A stretch of DNA of 64,000 bases, taken from Bryopsis sp. KO-2023. Lineage: Eukaryota > Chlorophyta > Ulvophyceae > Bryopsidales > Bryopsidaceae. Every line of letters begins with the position of its first letter. Positions within the stretch are counted from its first letter, which is position 1. The notes below the pieces were generated by a model, which was not told where the DNA came from, ran no database searches, and was given only the letters and a program-made list of their open reading frames with translations. Shown here in pieces: positions 17,718-29,700 of this stretch. Both the position numbers and the translations under genes were made by a program. The stretch lies in contig BSYQ01000002.1 in NCBI GenBank assembly GCA_030272585.1, positions 2,914,001 through 2,978,000 of the forward strand, read 5' to 3'.

Positions 17718-20700
17718 GACTGATTGTGGAAGATTGAGGTAGTGAAAGCTTAAGCTGGCTGTGGCTGGCAGAAGGCTTAAGGAGTGGATTTTATCTTATC
17801 TCCTGACAAGATGAATCGATTTGAGTGTGACTGTTGAAAAGGAAGAATGGAGTGTTAAGCTTTGGCAGATTTGCACATATTTTCAGATGTGAGGTATCTG
17901 ATGGGCAGAAGTTTATGAATGTGTTCAATCAAAGATCAGGACAACAAAAGTATGCTGAGTTTTACAGTCTTGAAGGATTTGGAAACTATCTTTGGATTAT
18001 TATTCAGAGTTGTGGACAGAAATGGACAGCAGATGTTGTTTTATTTTCATAGAAATGGAATATGATCACATCATGGAAGAAGCCTGAAAATTATGAGTAT
18101 TTAAAGGATGGAATCTCATTACAGAGCTGGAGTTGGAAGAGGAGACATTGCAAGTGAAAAAGGAGTTATGGAGGAGCTATTCAGCAAAAAGCAAATATGA
18201 ACCATGAGCAGTGGAAGTAAAGAGAGCTGGCTGAATAGGGTAAACATATTTTGCTGTTTTGGACTGAAGATCCCAAGCTACCTTGTGCTTGGTGGAGTAC
18301 ACCAATGAAGAGTGGATTACCACACGAGCAGAGACGCAACCAATGAATGGTAGCGATCGTGCAATATCCGACAGCTTGTTGAGATGTTACCATGAATGGA
18401 TGATCAGAAGACCTACATTCTGAGGCCAAGAAGAGTATAAAAGATGTCGACAGTCCAAGATATATGAAGAAATGGAGATGGGCTGTGGAAAATATGTGAA
18501 ATCACAGAAAGGGAATTTTTACCCGGCAGAATTGGTGTTCCACAGACGTGTGGAGTTGCATCTGCTGGAAGAGCAATTGAAGGATAAGTGAAAAAGAGAA
18601 AAATTGCTGAAGCGTGATCAGGCTAATCCACAGAAGGAAACATGAGAAGAGTGTGTTGGATTGGATACAAGTGTGGATGACTGATAGAAAAAAACTTGGA
18701 CTGATGGAAAAAGTGGAGGAAACATGGAACCTTATCGCAAGAAACAGATTGATAAAGGTGATGGCTGATTGTTAGTTGTGAAGGGACCAGCTTCAAGGAT
18801 ATTATCGGTGCACTCGCGTATCGGTGAACCGACAGCTCTGGTGGAGACAAGATTAGGAGCTGAGTATAACCTGAAAGGGAACAAGCCTCTATGTTGAGTG
18901 GAGCTTGTAAAGCACGGCATTTATACTCATGGACAGCCGAAAACTGCAATTGGTGGCGGGAGAATAATCTGGAAGATATCCATGCCAAAGGACCAAGCAG
19001 GAATTAAAAGATATATTGATGGAAGATATATGTTGGGGCTGGAGCATGACTGATGTGCTGCAATACTGTTTCTGGAAGGAGTTGAAAGAAGTCTCAAGCG
19101 AGAGAGGTATCTAATGACCTACGCAATGTGTTTCGGGAGAAGTATGGACGTATGTGGTAAATGAAAATTACCATATACTAGTGAGCTTTGTGTTCCCTTG
19201 GCGGTGGTGATTTTTTATTGAGCCAATTTCAGAGTGAACTGAAAGTGAAAACTAGAAGTGCTGACTGGCCAATATGAAAGTTCTTTGAGGAATTAGTTTG
19301 CAGGCATCTCTTCTCTATAGTGTCGCAAATGAAAAATATGGGTGGATCATATGAACCTCAGTGAACAACGTCAAGGCAGTCAGAACCTACAGTGGTTTGG
19401 CTGAGGCAGAATTCTAAGGTGGTGAATATGATGGAGCCATGTGGACGGCTGGAAACCGTTGGGCATCTCATGGCACCCATTTCCATTGAATTCACGGAGG
19501 AGATGATGCTAGCTGCCTGAGCTAGGAAAGAGGAGGTGGATGAGATTTTAAGGAGGGATGTATATATGTGGACTCTGGTGTGGCAATATTGGATTTAACG
19601 CGGCAGCTACCTTTGGCGCGAATATACGCTGCAAAGGCAAAGATCCCGGATGGAATTCGGTTGTATCTCCCTGGAAGCTTAGCGCGAGCCTGTGTTGTAC
19701 GCGCGGTGTTTACATGGACTGCATCAGCGGATGAATATCAAGATATTACGGAGGATATAAGGAGGAATATCAGAGGTGAATTGTCGACTGGCAACAGGAT
19801 CCGGCTCCTGTGTGAGTCCCGACAAATTCAGATGTCTTCCGGTCTGCACCTCTAATACGATGGAGCAGAATGCACATCGTTGGCGAGTTTTGTCTATTGG
19901 ATTGACGAAGGACCTTGATGCAGCATGCCGACTGCACAAGTGGTTGATTTAAAAGGCGAGGCAAACACCTACGGTAGTTTCTGTTGGCTGGAGCCACAGA
20001 AATTAACACATCAAAGGAAGAAAGAACTTGTGGATACGCTGAGTTGTCCAGTAGGTCAGTGAGAGAAAAGAAGACAATGGTCGAATAGGACTGAACCTCT
20101 GGAGGAACTGACAAGGACTTGAACACTTGGTGGCGTGAACAACCATCAATGTGCTTTCTTTGGGATGCGGATGAACATTGCGGTTATTATTTCAAAGAAA
20201 ACTTCGAATGTGTCCCCTCCAAACAAGTGGCTGAATGTATGGGGCAGTGGAGTTATTGTTCGTTGGCGAGACCTGACCATGGCTGGAGGAGGTCTACTGG
20301 ATGGCGCAATAAGACGGAGTAAGTCGGTCCTGCAGTGAGGGCTGGGGCCCAAGACCGTAAGGCGGGATTCGCAGCCGCGGTAAGACGTTATACATGTATT
20401 GTGTGGCTGGCTCAAGCAGCAAAGTTAAAGATCTGGAAGCGGGTTCAAATCTCCCTGAACTTTGTGCGAGCAAATCTCACAGTTCTATCGGCACTTGGAC
20501 CACACACTGGAAGGCGAAGGATGGAATGATACACCCCATTTCGGTGGCGAAGTATGGATTTATTGGCGGGAGTGAGCAAGGAAATGCTTTGCACCGGAAA
20601 TGATGAAAATCAGTAGCAGTTGATGGAGTCTTAACCACTGCTGATACATGTGTTCATAATGGGGGAAAAAAAAAAAAAAAGAGACTACAATGCGATGGAA

Positions 20701-23331
20701 CTGATCGGCATTGCATGAGTGGTACCGCATAAGGTGGATGATGGAGTGAGTTTATGAATCAGGTAGCCTCTGATTTGAAATGAGATGTTCAAAAAAAATA
20801 TATATATAATATAGAGCAGCCAGAACTGGTGATTTGCTTGTTTTTAAACATCTCACATGAATGGTCGATGGTGTATAAATATGGAGAGAACCGTGGGAGA
20901 GAATTCTTTTGATATGATTACATTCCCCATTTGCAGTCATCTTGAGAGCTGAATGGAATTATGGTAGTTGGTTGATCAGTGACTTGTACATTTCAATGCT
21001 AAACTGACGGGAGTTTCAGGAAGAGAAACTACAACCCAGTGCAGAACGGTGGCAGATCTGATTGGAATGCATTTGGAATGAAACCTACAAGTTTTTGGGC
21101 TGAAATAAGATGGACTGACAATGGTATTTGCCTTAAGAGAATTGTTGGTACAGAAATTAATAAGGGAACTTTTCTCTGTGGTAGAAAATTCATTTAGAGT
21201 GTTCGATGAGACTAGCGGGCGGTCTCTAGCAATCAATTACGGTGGCGATCGTGTTTTGATTGTGGGCGTGGCTACGCCTGTGGACTTGTTCGTGTGGATG
21301 GGGCTAGCGTACACGGCCTAGCATGCGACAAGTATTTGGGTGATAGTGCGTTGCGAACTGGTCAGATGTCCAGATATAGACCATGCAACGGTGGGATTTG
21401 GCATAGTTTTAGATGGGACGCCAAACCCCCGTGTGCTTACTCTACACAGAATGGGTCATGTAGGGGAAAGATTCATTTTTGCGGAAGTGAATTTTGGTCC
21501 TCGCGGAAAAACATTTGGAACCTTTTGAGTATTGCGTTTTCCAACAATGTTATATTCGTCTTTTAGGAGATTGGTTTTGAGTGTTATCCGGCCTTTCAGT
21601 GGAAGGTTCGTATGCCGGATACGGATGTTGGAATTCTACTGGAGGAGTCGAGAATCATCACAAGGACATTAGCATTTGTTAAAGACAACTATAGTGGGTT
21701 TTTGAAGAGAGCATTCTGTGGCCTCTTGTTTTATTGTTTCATTCCTCGGTTTTTCCGTTCATTGGATTATGAACGGGGTGGCGACGGTATCCCCGAGAAA
21801 TTTACTGGAAGAAAAAAAGAGTCAGTGATTGGGGTACTGTGGATTGGTTTACTGAAACAAAAGGAACAATAGGAAATATGAGTGGATCAAGAAAGACATT
21901 TTTGTTCAAGTATTTGAGTATGGTTGAAATTGCCAAGGGAATATTCTGATGTTTCGTCGTCAAACTGGATTTGGGGCGGCGGTTAAAGAAATGTCTTAAG
22001 CCAGTGGATCATCTTGATGTGTCGTGGACGCATGATGCTGGTTGGGTGGATCCCTGAGGATATATTGCGACAGTGTGGTGCACAGAATTGTGACAATGGC
22101 AAGTCTTAAGGGGGTGCTAAAGTGAAGACATTTGGATAGCGTGAGTTGGTCGACGGGCTGGCTTTGGTTTTATTCTCTTGTTGTTCATCTGCAGCAAACT
22201 CGGTTCGGTGTTGTTGGCCGAGTGTACAGCGTGGTAGGGGCCAGCGTATACGGCCTTGCATTCTACCTCGAAAGCGCTATTGTTGCGACAGAGATGCAGC
22301 TGTAAGTCACTCTGGAAGAAGACAACAGTCTTAGCGGCCAATGGTGGAATTCGAACAGCGGAAGTCAATTTATGTGCCTTCCTGGAGGTACTGGACTTGG
22401 TGGAAGTGCTTCTTGTGAATCGAATGATATGGTAAAACTGAATTGGCGCTGGACTGGATATATTGGAAGGAATGAAGAAACGTAAAAGGTTTTCTATTTG
22501 GAGATCGTCGGTACGCAGAACTGGAACTTACGCATTGCCGAAGAACACCGGTAATGAGAAGAAGTTGAAGGAGTTTCAGTTGAGCAGAAATCTGTATATG
22601 AAGGAAAAAAAACAAAAAAAAAAACAAAGGATTTCTGAAGGTGGAAACAGACTATTGGGTGCGCACGACTTGACGAGTAATGTAAGAAGCGAGATAGCAG
22701 CGGTAAATACCACAGAATATGCAGGGCTGAATGGGTCAGTCTGGGCATTACAAACTGCGGCGACAGTTATACCTACTGGAGGTTGTAATGGAGGATCACG
22801 GACGGTGCAATGATCCAGGAAAGAGTTACAGGCTGAGTACCGCCGGTGCGAGTGGAGTCCTGCGGCTGAGCGGTAGTCGTGAATGGAACGAGTGACCTGG
22901 CAAATGGAACGGTATGGGACGTTCGGCATTGGTGCGGTTGCCTCGCATTGGAACAGCTAACGCCTTCTTCGAGATCGTCATTGCATACGATTTGTGTAGA
23001 AGCTGGCAAGGGTGACGTCTGAGGACGGGAGTTGATGGAATCATGATGCGCGTTTAAATCGCGTAGGGAATCAACCAATCAGCGGCCTTTGTAGAAACAG
23101 CCGGAGTGATCTAATGTGTTGATGGATGGTTTCTTGGGTTGTTTTGTTCATTGAAATATATTGAAGTGAATTGATGGATATTTTTGGTTATGATTTCATT
23201 TTGGATTGTTGGTGGTGGAGTTAAATCTCGATCGGTTTTATTTTCAACCGGTACCGCAATGTGGCTGGTTTGATTTTGATATAAACGATTCGTACCTGTG
23301 AGGACACTAGTGCGGTGAATCGGGTGGCGAA

Positions 23332-23526
23332 TGTTACGATTGGGTACTATTTATCGTGAAATGTCGAAGGCGTGAGAGTACGTCATAGGGACATGGTAGC
23401 TATGACTGACCTGGAGTGTATATAAACCACGAAGGGTTAGTGTTGTAATATCCAACTGTGTTTTGGGTTTCCGACCCTTGTGTCCCCCTGTCGAGGGTTT
23501 CCCCTTGTTTTCTGGCGCGCGTTACA
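23332..23526 (+). repeat. 3' LTR of the nested element
   Basis: It is identical over 195 bp to the 5' LTR, with the TATA box at 23419-23426. It is preceded by GGGTGGCGAA, a weak polypurine tract, and followed by the target duplication CCGGC. Confidence 0.95.
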
Positions 23527-23531
23527 CCGGC

Positions 23532-24099
23532 GCTGGCGGATAGCTACGTGATCACCACATGCACGAGCCACACGGTGTGCCGAACCCACTGGAACCTCAT
23601 GATTATCCTCGTGCGCTTATACGGGGTGTGGCAGGAACAGCGAATCGACCCGCCACAGGTTCAGCTGAAGGACCTACATTTGGACATGCGGGAGCCAGAC
23701 TTCCAGCCACTCCTTCAGGCTCCACCCACGACCCAGACTCTCACCGAGTGCTATCAGTGCTTGCGAAGGGACATGGGCTTTCCGAAAGGCCTTGCCCTGA
23801 AGCGCTTGGGTCCGTTGGTGAAAAAGTGGGCGGAGGAGTATGAGAAGCAGGAAAAAGAGAGAACACCCGAACCAGAAACAAAAGGAGAACAGGACCCAGA
23901 ACAGGACGAAGGAAAAAGTCCTTCCGTGTCCAGCAGGAGTCCATCCTCGGAGCCCTCGTCTTTGGGACCTCTTCCTCCACCTTTGGATGAGGATTTCCCT
24001 CCTTTGGATGTGGATGAGGACGAGCCTCCGATCGACTTGGTGGCAGAACCAGTCGATGATCCAGCTGCCGAACCAGCTGAACAACCAGCTGGCGGCTGA
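23532..24099 (+). pseudogene. Third ORF of the chromovirus, C-terminal third
   Basis: This continues in frame from 16506. It supplies the rest of a putative metal-binding cluster (TTCTSHTVCRTHW: Cys-x5-Cys-x2-His), then a conserved-looking segment with W-x-E and DPPQVQLKD, the block CLRRDMGFPKGLALKRL, and an acidic Pro-rich tail ending at TGA 24097-24099. The Cys/His cluster together with Cys389/Cys392 suggests a zinc-binding fold that the nested element splits. The same blocks survive in the relic at 25.8-26.4 kb, so this is an inherited part of the element lineage and not chance. Confidence 0.8.
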
Positions 24100-24341
24100 G
24101 ATGGCTTCTGGAGTGACAACGAAAAGCAGACCAAGCCGGAGACCAAGCTACCGTCCAAGCCAGAGACCAAGCCTCAAGACAGAACGGGGTTTTTCTGTGG
24201 GGTTGAGCATGGGTTTGGTTTGGGATTTTTCATCGGTTTGTTTGGGGTTTAGTTTGACGTTTAGTTGGGGTTTTTGTTGTGGGTTTGTTTGGGGTTTCTT
24301 TTTCTTCTAGTTCGACCTTTTTCTTTTTCCAGGGTTGTGAC

Positions 24342-24377
24342 GGGTGTGGACACCCTCTCGTGGGGGGGGGGACAAAT
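24342..24377 (+). promoter_or_regulatory. Hairpin and polypurine tract before the 3' LTR
   Basis: GGGTG (24342-24346) pairs with CACCC (24351-24355) around a TGGA loop, followed by a G-run and ACAAA up to the LTR at 24378. The G-run is the likely plus-strand primer. The relic at 26541-26568 has the same hairpin with loop CGGA and its own G-run, so the arrangement is conserved. Confidence 0.65.
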
Positions 24378-24481
24378 TGATAGTAGTAACTCGGGTTTAG
24401 GGTTATTGTGTAGTACAATGGGATGTACGACAGGGTTTATAGGGCAGGGGGCCCTCCTGTAAAAATTAATCTTCCCAGTGA

Positions 24482-24518
<37 letters not shown>

Positions 24519-24550
24519 CTTGTGTCTCGGGGTCCTAGACCCCCTTATCA
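24378..24550 (+). repeat. Chromovirus 3' LTR
   Basis: It is 173 bp and matches the 5' LTR except for one microsatellite boundary base. The target duplication TAGAT follows at 24551-24555. Confidence 0.95.
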
Positions 24551-24638
24551 TAGATTGCGTACCTTGAGGTATTATAATAGGCTGGTGGAGTTGGATCACG
24601 ATAGTCGTATTAATGTTTTCGAGAAAAACACTAAGGTA

Positions 24639-24918
24639 CTGTAATACGCACATCTTTTCGCGCTACCTTATTTTTGCGCGCGGACCAAAGCACGAAAATA
24701 AGGTAGGCGAAAAAAGAGAAGGAACGAAATTAGAGTAGGCGGGAAAAAAAAGGGCTGTTCAGTTACGCAAGTATGTACCTACAGATTATACCGAATCACG
24801 CGCCTGCTTTATTTTCGCGCCTGCGTTATTCTCGTGCCCATCTTTGGAAACGAAAATAAGGTAGGCGAAAAAAAAGACTAGCGATCCTAAAGCAATGTGA
24901 CAGATTTGCGTATTACAG
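24639..24918. mobile_element. TA-flanked MITE, 280 bp
   Basis: The inverted ends are CTGTAATACGCA (left) and the complement TGCGTATTACAG with one small variation further in, flanked by TA at 24637-24638 and 24919-24920. Subterminal CTACCTTATTTT and AAAATAAGGTAG words form hairpins at both ends. No transposase is present. TA duplication suggests a Tc1/mariner-type partner. Confidence 0.7.
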
Positions 24919-24920
24919 TA

Positions 24921-25830
24921 TAAGGGAATGCGTCGGTTTTGGTTGAATCGTCCGAAAGACAAAGTTCCAGAGAAACCAGCGAAGAACTTGATCCACGACT
25001 TTCTGGTGGTAGTCGCCCTCAGAACGATGCAAGGTCGTGTGGAAGAGCTAGAGATTGTGGATATGATAGATCTTTCATGGCACCATGAATACTCAAATAG
25101 AAGGAACTCCGGAGTTAACAAAAAAGACATGGAAAAAGACAAAAAAACACATTTATGTGAAAATAACTTTTCCGTGGAAAAAGTAGCCACTTTTTAGATC
25201 CATTATTTCTCACTAAGGTCATAGGTCATGGATTGCCACCAAATTTGAGCATCGGATAGCTTAGACAAGATGTCATACACCTCTAAAGTTCAGATCCATC
25301 CAGGATCTATTGAATGAGATGTCTTGGATTTTTGATTCAAGAAAATCTAGCAGAGGAGATTAAGTCATGATTAGATAGTTCCTTTGAAGTTGTTGCGTTC
25401 AAAATTTGTGCCTCAAAGAAGAATATTCCCCACCTTATTTTCGTAAAAAGGTATTCACCGTTCAATGTGAAGATGCATCGGATGGTTTGCATCTGATAAC
25501 AATTATAGTTTAGGTGACAATTGTCGCTTTCAAAAACTCCTTGGTAAAACCTAATATTTCGAGGTTTGAGAAGATAGGTTTAGACGAGAAAGTCAAGATA
25601 AAGACAAAATAGGACGAAGTGTTCTAAGAGTTACAAACGAAGAGTCTAGGTATTGAGAAAGTTAGAGAAGGCAATGGCCTTTTTTGACACTGAGCCGTAC
25701 GAAAATAATCAGCAACCGGGTATTAGTGTACCACCTTCTTGACAAGAATATGCTCGAATCACGGTGTTTTCAATAAATGTCAAGGGGAAAGTCATTTACG
25801 TTAAGCTACACAGGAAAAGGAGGATAAAAA
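24921..25830. other. No certain gene; one short open frame
   Basis: A plus-strand frame at 24928-25197 (MRRFWLNRPKDKVPEKP...) is open for 89 codons, and a frame before the MITE (24540-24644, LRYYNRLVELDHDSRINVF) may be related to it. I do not recognise either. The rest is AT-rich with no visible feature. Confidence 0.3.
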
Positions 25831-26700
25831 GAAGCCGGCAAACGAACGAACGAACAAGCGGGCTAACCAGTCAGGAGCCGGCAAGAAGAGAATGCATGCA
25901 TCTAAAGACGCCAAAGAATTGCAGGAGGCGCTGAAGCGGATTAAGGAGGCAGCAGATCCCACCCTCTGCGGATAAAAGTGCTATCACTGTGCGGGTAACC
26001 AGTGCTTGTGTGGGAATCCGGTGTAACTGCGGCAAGCATTACATCTGTCCAACCATCACCACGTCACCCAGCGGATAATAGACCGTTGGATGGAGGATAA
26101 AACAGTGCCGCCACTTCAAATTAAAGCGGAGAAAACCACCTGGGAAAGCGCACTCAAGACTTCAACCCGCTTCCAACCGCACCAACCCCAGAGCTGGCGG
26201 ATACTTTACTTCTCCCTTGTCAAGTATGCACGGTGAGAACCGCCGCCTTTCCATCCAAATCAGGAACCAAGGCCCTCGTCACGCGGTTAACGAAGATCTT
26301 GCATACAATGTGGGATCTGGAAGGAGGGATCGACTCCGATGTGGATTCCGCTTCTGATGAGGGCGGTAGCAGATTACCGGCTACTGCAGCGGAATAGCTT
26401 GAGCGGACAAGCGGCCAAGCGGTCAGAGCTCAAGACAGGTCCAAGACGGCGGTTATTCGATTTGGGGTTTGGTTTTTTTTTTAAATATATTATTGATATA
26501 TTTTCTCTATTTTTCCTTTTTATTTTTTGCGGGTTATTCAGGGTGCGGACACCCTGGGGGGGAGTAGTTGATGCCACTCATTTTGTAGTCAGAGTCTATA
26601 GTACGGGATTCTAGGGGTTAAGTTCGGAGAGAACGACTTGTAAGATTAATTCTCTGGCAAGTGTGTATGTCTCCCTGTGTCTCAAGAACACCACTCCACT
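25830..26700 (+). mobile_element. Decayed 3' end of a relative of the chromovirus
   Basis: Three parts line up with the 3' end of the chromovirus in the same order: a frame-broken version of the third ORF C-terminus (25850-26400), a T-rich untranslated stretch, and a hairpin plus G-run (26541-26562) followed by an LTR-like start TTGATGCC at 26568. Protein-level similarity includes KCYHC before a Cys cluster, RWMEDKTVPPLQIK against VWQEQRIDPPQVQLK, and CTVRTAAFPSKSGTKAL against CLRRDMGFPKGLALKRL. Stops and frame changes show it is dead. The right end of the LTR is not clear. Confidence 0.7.
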
Positions 26701-29700
26701 CAAACCTAGTTCGCAGGGCCTAACAAGTGAATTAGATATTAAACAAAACATGCAAGCATCCATATTTAGGACAAGTTGTGAGGGGAAAAGCTTCCCGAAA
26801 GGGTTGAGGACACAATTCCATTTGATGTTCTTGTTTCGACTCCCAGACACAATTTAATGCAAGAAACAATTGTTCATAAAATATTTCCACTCATACATGT
26901 TTGGTTTGCTGTAACAAGCTTTTTTTTTCTTATCACTTCGATATTTTGAAACCTTGGGGTATAATTGTTTTTTCCAGCACCGCTAGGAGGAGCGGAAATA
27001 CGTCGCGGGTGTGTGCTCTATGACACCGGTGGAATGTATTCGCCGTTGGGAATTGACAAGGCAGTGGGGACTATATTTTTTGACTGTTAAGAAGTATTCC
27101 ATTGTTGACGAGAACGTGTAGCAAATGACATATTTCCAAGCACAATCAAGTAGAAGAAACGTTGATTAGAGAGCTAGAGTAACGTGTTTAACATAGTTCA
27201 AAGGTCAAAGAAAGTTTACTCATGCAAGGTTCGATGTAGGGAGTGTATTAATTGTCAACACAAGTACACATGTCCGCGCCCGGCTTCTGTACTTCACACT
27301 GAAAATTGCAAGCACACACACTACTTGTAACAGCATCGAGGGAAAGGGGGTGGAGCACACATACTTGGTGCACAGGGTAGAGGAGGAGAGTCGTAACACT
27401 ACGTTGTTTTTTTGCAAGACGTTACTACCCTTGACTTTGTAATAATCTACTTAATGAATGGTCATGCGACCCACATGGTTAAAAACCGAAGGAAAATGAT
27501 TTACATGGAGGTAGTTATCAGAATTGAAGAACATCGGGAAGTGAGCTGCGATTGGTGATAGCAATACCACCGTATTGCTATCTATATCGGGCGGTGGTTC
27601 TTTTTTCGTCCGAGATTGATGGCTTAAATATATAAATATATATATTATTATTTAGACCTCCTGTCTCAAATATGTGTGACCTCTTGTGGGCCACTCCCGA
27701 GCTTATGTAGATTTTTGTTGTACCAAGCGGACTGTTTTCGCCGTAAGTTGACTCGGATTAATACATCCAAATATTCGATACAAAGTCTTTCTTCAACAGT
27801 AGTCTCTCATGCTATATTGATCAATGTTTTCCATTTTCACAAACATTCATGAATAGCACAGTTTGTTTCGAGTTCCAGATTAGCTTCAAGTTGTCTAGCA
27901 AGTGAACTGATATATAATTGATGTCTCGTTTGTGACGTCTTGTTTCTTCTCACTTTCGGGAAACGATCAAAAACAACCAAGTAAAAAACCCCCCAAATTG
28001 GCAACGCCTCTCCGATTGCCGCCACTCAATAACAGATAACTCGTATTTGTTCACCAACACTGCTTTGTGTTGCTAGCCCCTCATCCCCTACCAGCGAGAA
28101 AACTGATTCCATGAAACATGATCAGACCGGCTTGACCCCATATACGTATGGTTGTCTTTGAAAGCGAGATTTTTTATTGCGGTGGGGAGTGTTGAGGATT
28201 TTGTTCGTGGAAACTTCCGATTGCTATATTTTGCTCGCTACGATAAGCCATTTTCTAGAGCCTCAAACACCAATTGATATTCTAAACATACAATGGAACG
28301 GTTTTCGAGAATCCGTTTTTCTATCTAGGCAAGATTTCTTATCTCGGATCTTAGGTCATCAGCGACATTTCTCGGGGAAAGTCTTGGCCGGCCAAGGAGC
28401 ACCGATTGTGGTGGAGAAGAAAGCTCGAATCGAAATGCAGTGGCCCACCGTATGATTTACTCAAGAAGAATTATGAATAATGACTACCCGAAAGTTTTTT
28501 TAATGTGCCTTCCTGGTATGTGGTTCAAGGGGTGGCCGTTTTGCCTTGTGATCTTGACGCACACTTGGTCGCCTAGGCGGCCTTCGACGTAGGTGGTCGT
28601 CGACTCTTTTTCTTATTTCTCATTTTTATTATTTTTTTTTTTTTTGCGACTTGTTAGCTACGCGTGTTATAGTGGCCACGAGCATAACAAAGCATCTTTC
28701 ACGGTGTTTCATACTAGTTCAAACCTTAAGATACTCCACGTTCTCGATAAGTTGTTTTTAATTTACTTGGTTTCGTATGACTCTACCATAAAGAAATAAG
28801 GGTTATTCTGAAACCTTGCTGATCAGAAGACTACATCAGATAGTGCAGTTCATTCAACGTTGCTTGAAACGCTTGGTCGGTTAAGAATCGATCTCCTCTA
28901 TTGATCTTATTTTATCTTATCTTACAATACATGTTCTTCTGGAATAGTGATTTATTGTTGCATTGACAAAAGCGAGTTTGGGCGTTTTCGAAAAAACAAG
29001 CCTAAAGTCATCTTCAATTCCCTTGTGGAAACTGGCACAAGGGTGAGACCAGGTGGGGAGAAATTAAAAAGGCCGGCTATTTCGCCCTTTTCCGTTATTG
29101 TCTCTCCATCAAAGCATAAAATTTCTTATGTTATCATTAAGATGTTACAATACAATTCTGATACCCCCTCCCCCGCTCCCCCCCAAGCGATGCCTGGGGG
29201 GTCGAACAGAGCCTCCGACTTTGATAATAACTATCATGAAAGAGAACCGCTTTTTGGCTTCACCAAGGTGGTTGAATAATTGTTGCTAATTCAGTTGTTC
29301 ATGTCGATCTTGCCTTGGACCGGAAGAAGAACAAATGTGCCAAATGGGATTAACGATGATACAATTGATCATCTAGTATGATTGCGCTGCACTCCGGATT
29401 TATAGTGTTACAGTGCTTGGTGCAGAGCCGCTATATACCGGTACGAAGCACCAAACGCACCTCAAGCATGTGGACGCAAGTGATTTCCAAGATATGCCGA
29501 AATGGAAGACGATCCACGTCACCACGGATACCAAATAAAAACCCCAGGGACACTCAAATAAAACTCCGCAGCTACTAAAAAAAGAATGGAAAGAGCAAAG
29601 AAACGCATCTACATCGATAAACGAAAGAGTTTTTGGATATGTGGAGAGATACAATAAAAAAATTTACAGTAGTTGTGGGGTCTTTAGACTTTCGATTTTA

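Larger units (their letters stand above)
16507..23526 (+). mobile_element. Non-autonomous LTR retrotransposon (LARD-like), 7020 bp, nested in the third ORF
   Basis: The LTRs (16507-16701 and 23332-23526) are 195 bp and identical. The 5-bp duplication CCGGC is perfect (16502-16506 and 23527-23531). Between them are 6.6 kb with no gag, protease, RT or integrase motif on either strand. The longest plausible frame is about 128 codons (17331-17717). From about 17.7 to 23.3 kb the plus strand is visibly purine-rich and C-poor. This fits a large retrotransposon derivative that keeps only cis signals. It shares its primer-binding site, but not its LTR sequence, with the host chromovirus. Confidence 0.93.
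6957..24550 (+). mobile_element. Ty3/gypsy chromovirus, complete, carrying a nested LTR element
   Basis: LTRs at 6957-7129 and 24378-24550 are both 173 bp, begin TGATA and end TATCA, and differ only in the boundary of a CT/GT microsatellite. The 5-bp duplication TAGAT is perfect (6952-6956 and 24551-24555). Internal order is primer-binding site, gag, pol (protease-RT-RNase H-integrase-chromodomain), third ORF, polypurine tract. Without the nested insertion (7020 bp plus 5 bp duplication) the element is 10,569 bp, long for a chromovirus because of long leaders and the extra ORF. Gag and pol are open, so it may be competent except for the broken third ORF. Confidence 0.97.

Noticed and set aside
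15317-24099. Third chromovirus ORF as an envelope gene
   Set aside because: It occupies the env position but shows no signal peptide, no transmembrane segment and no furin-type site. Coiled coil and Cys/His cluster fit an intracellular protein.
24540-25197. LINE fragment around the TA-flanked MITE
   Set aside because: LRYYNRLVELDHDSRINVF is reminiscent of LINE C-termini, but there is no RT block or second motif to support it.
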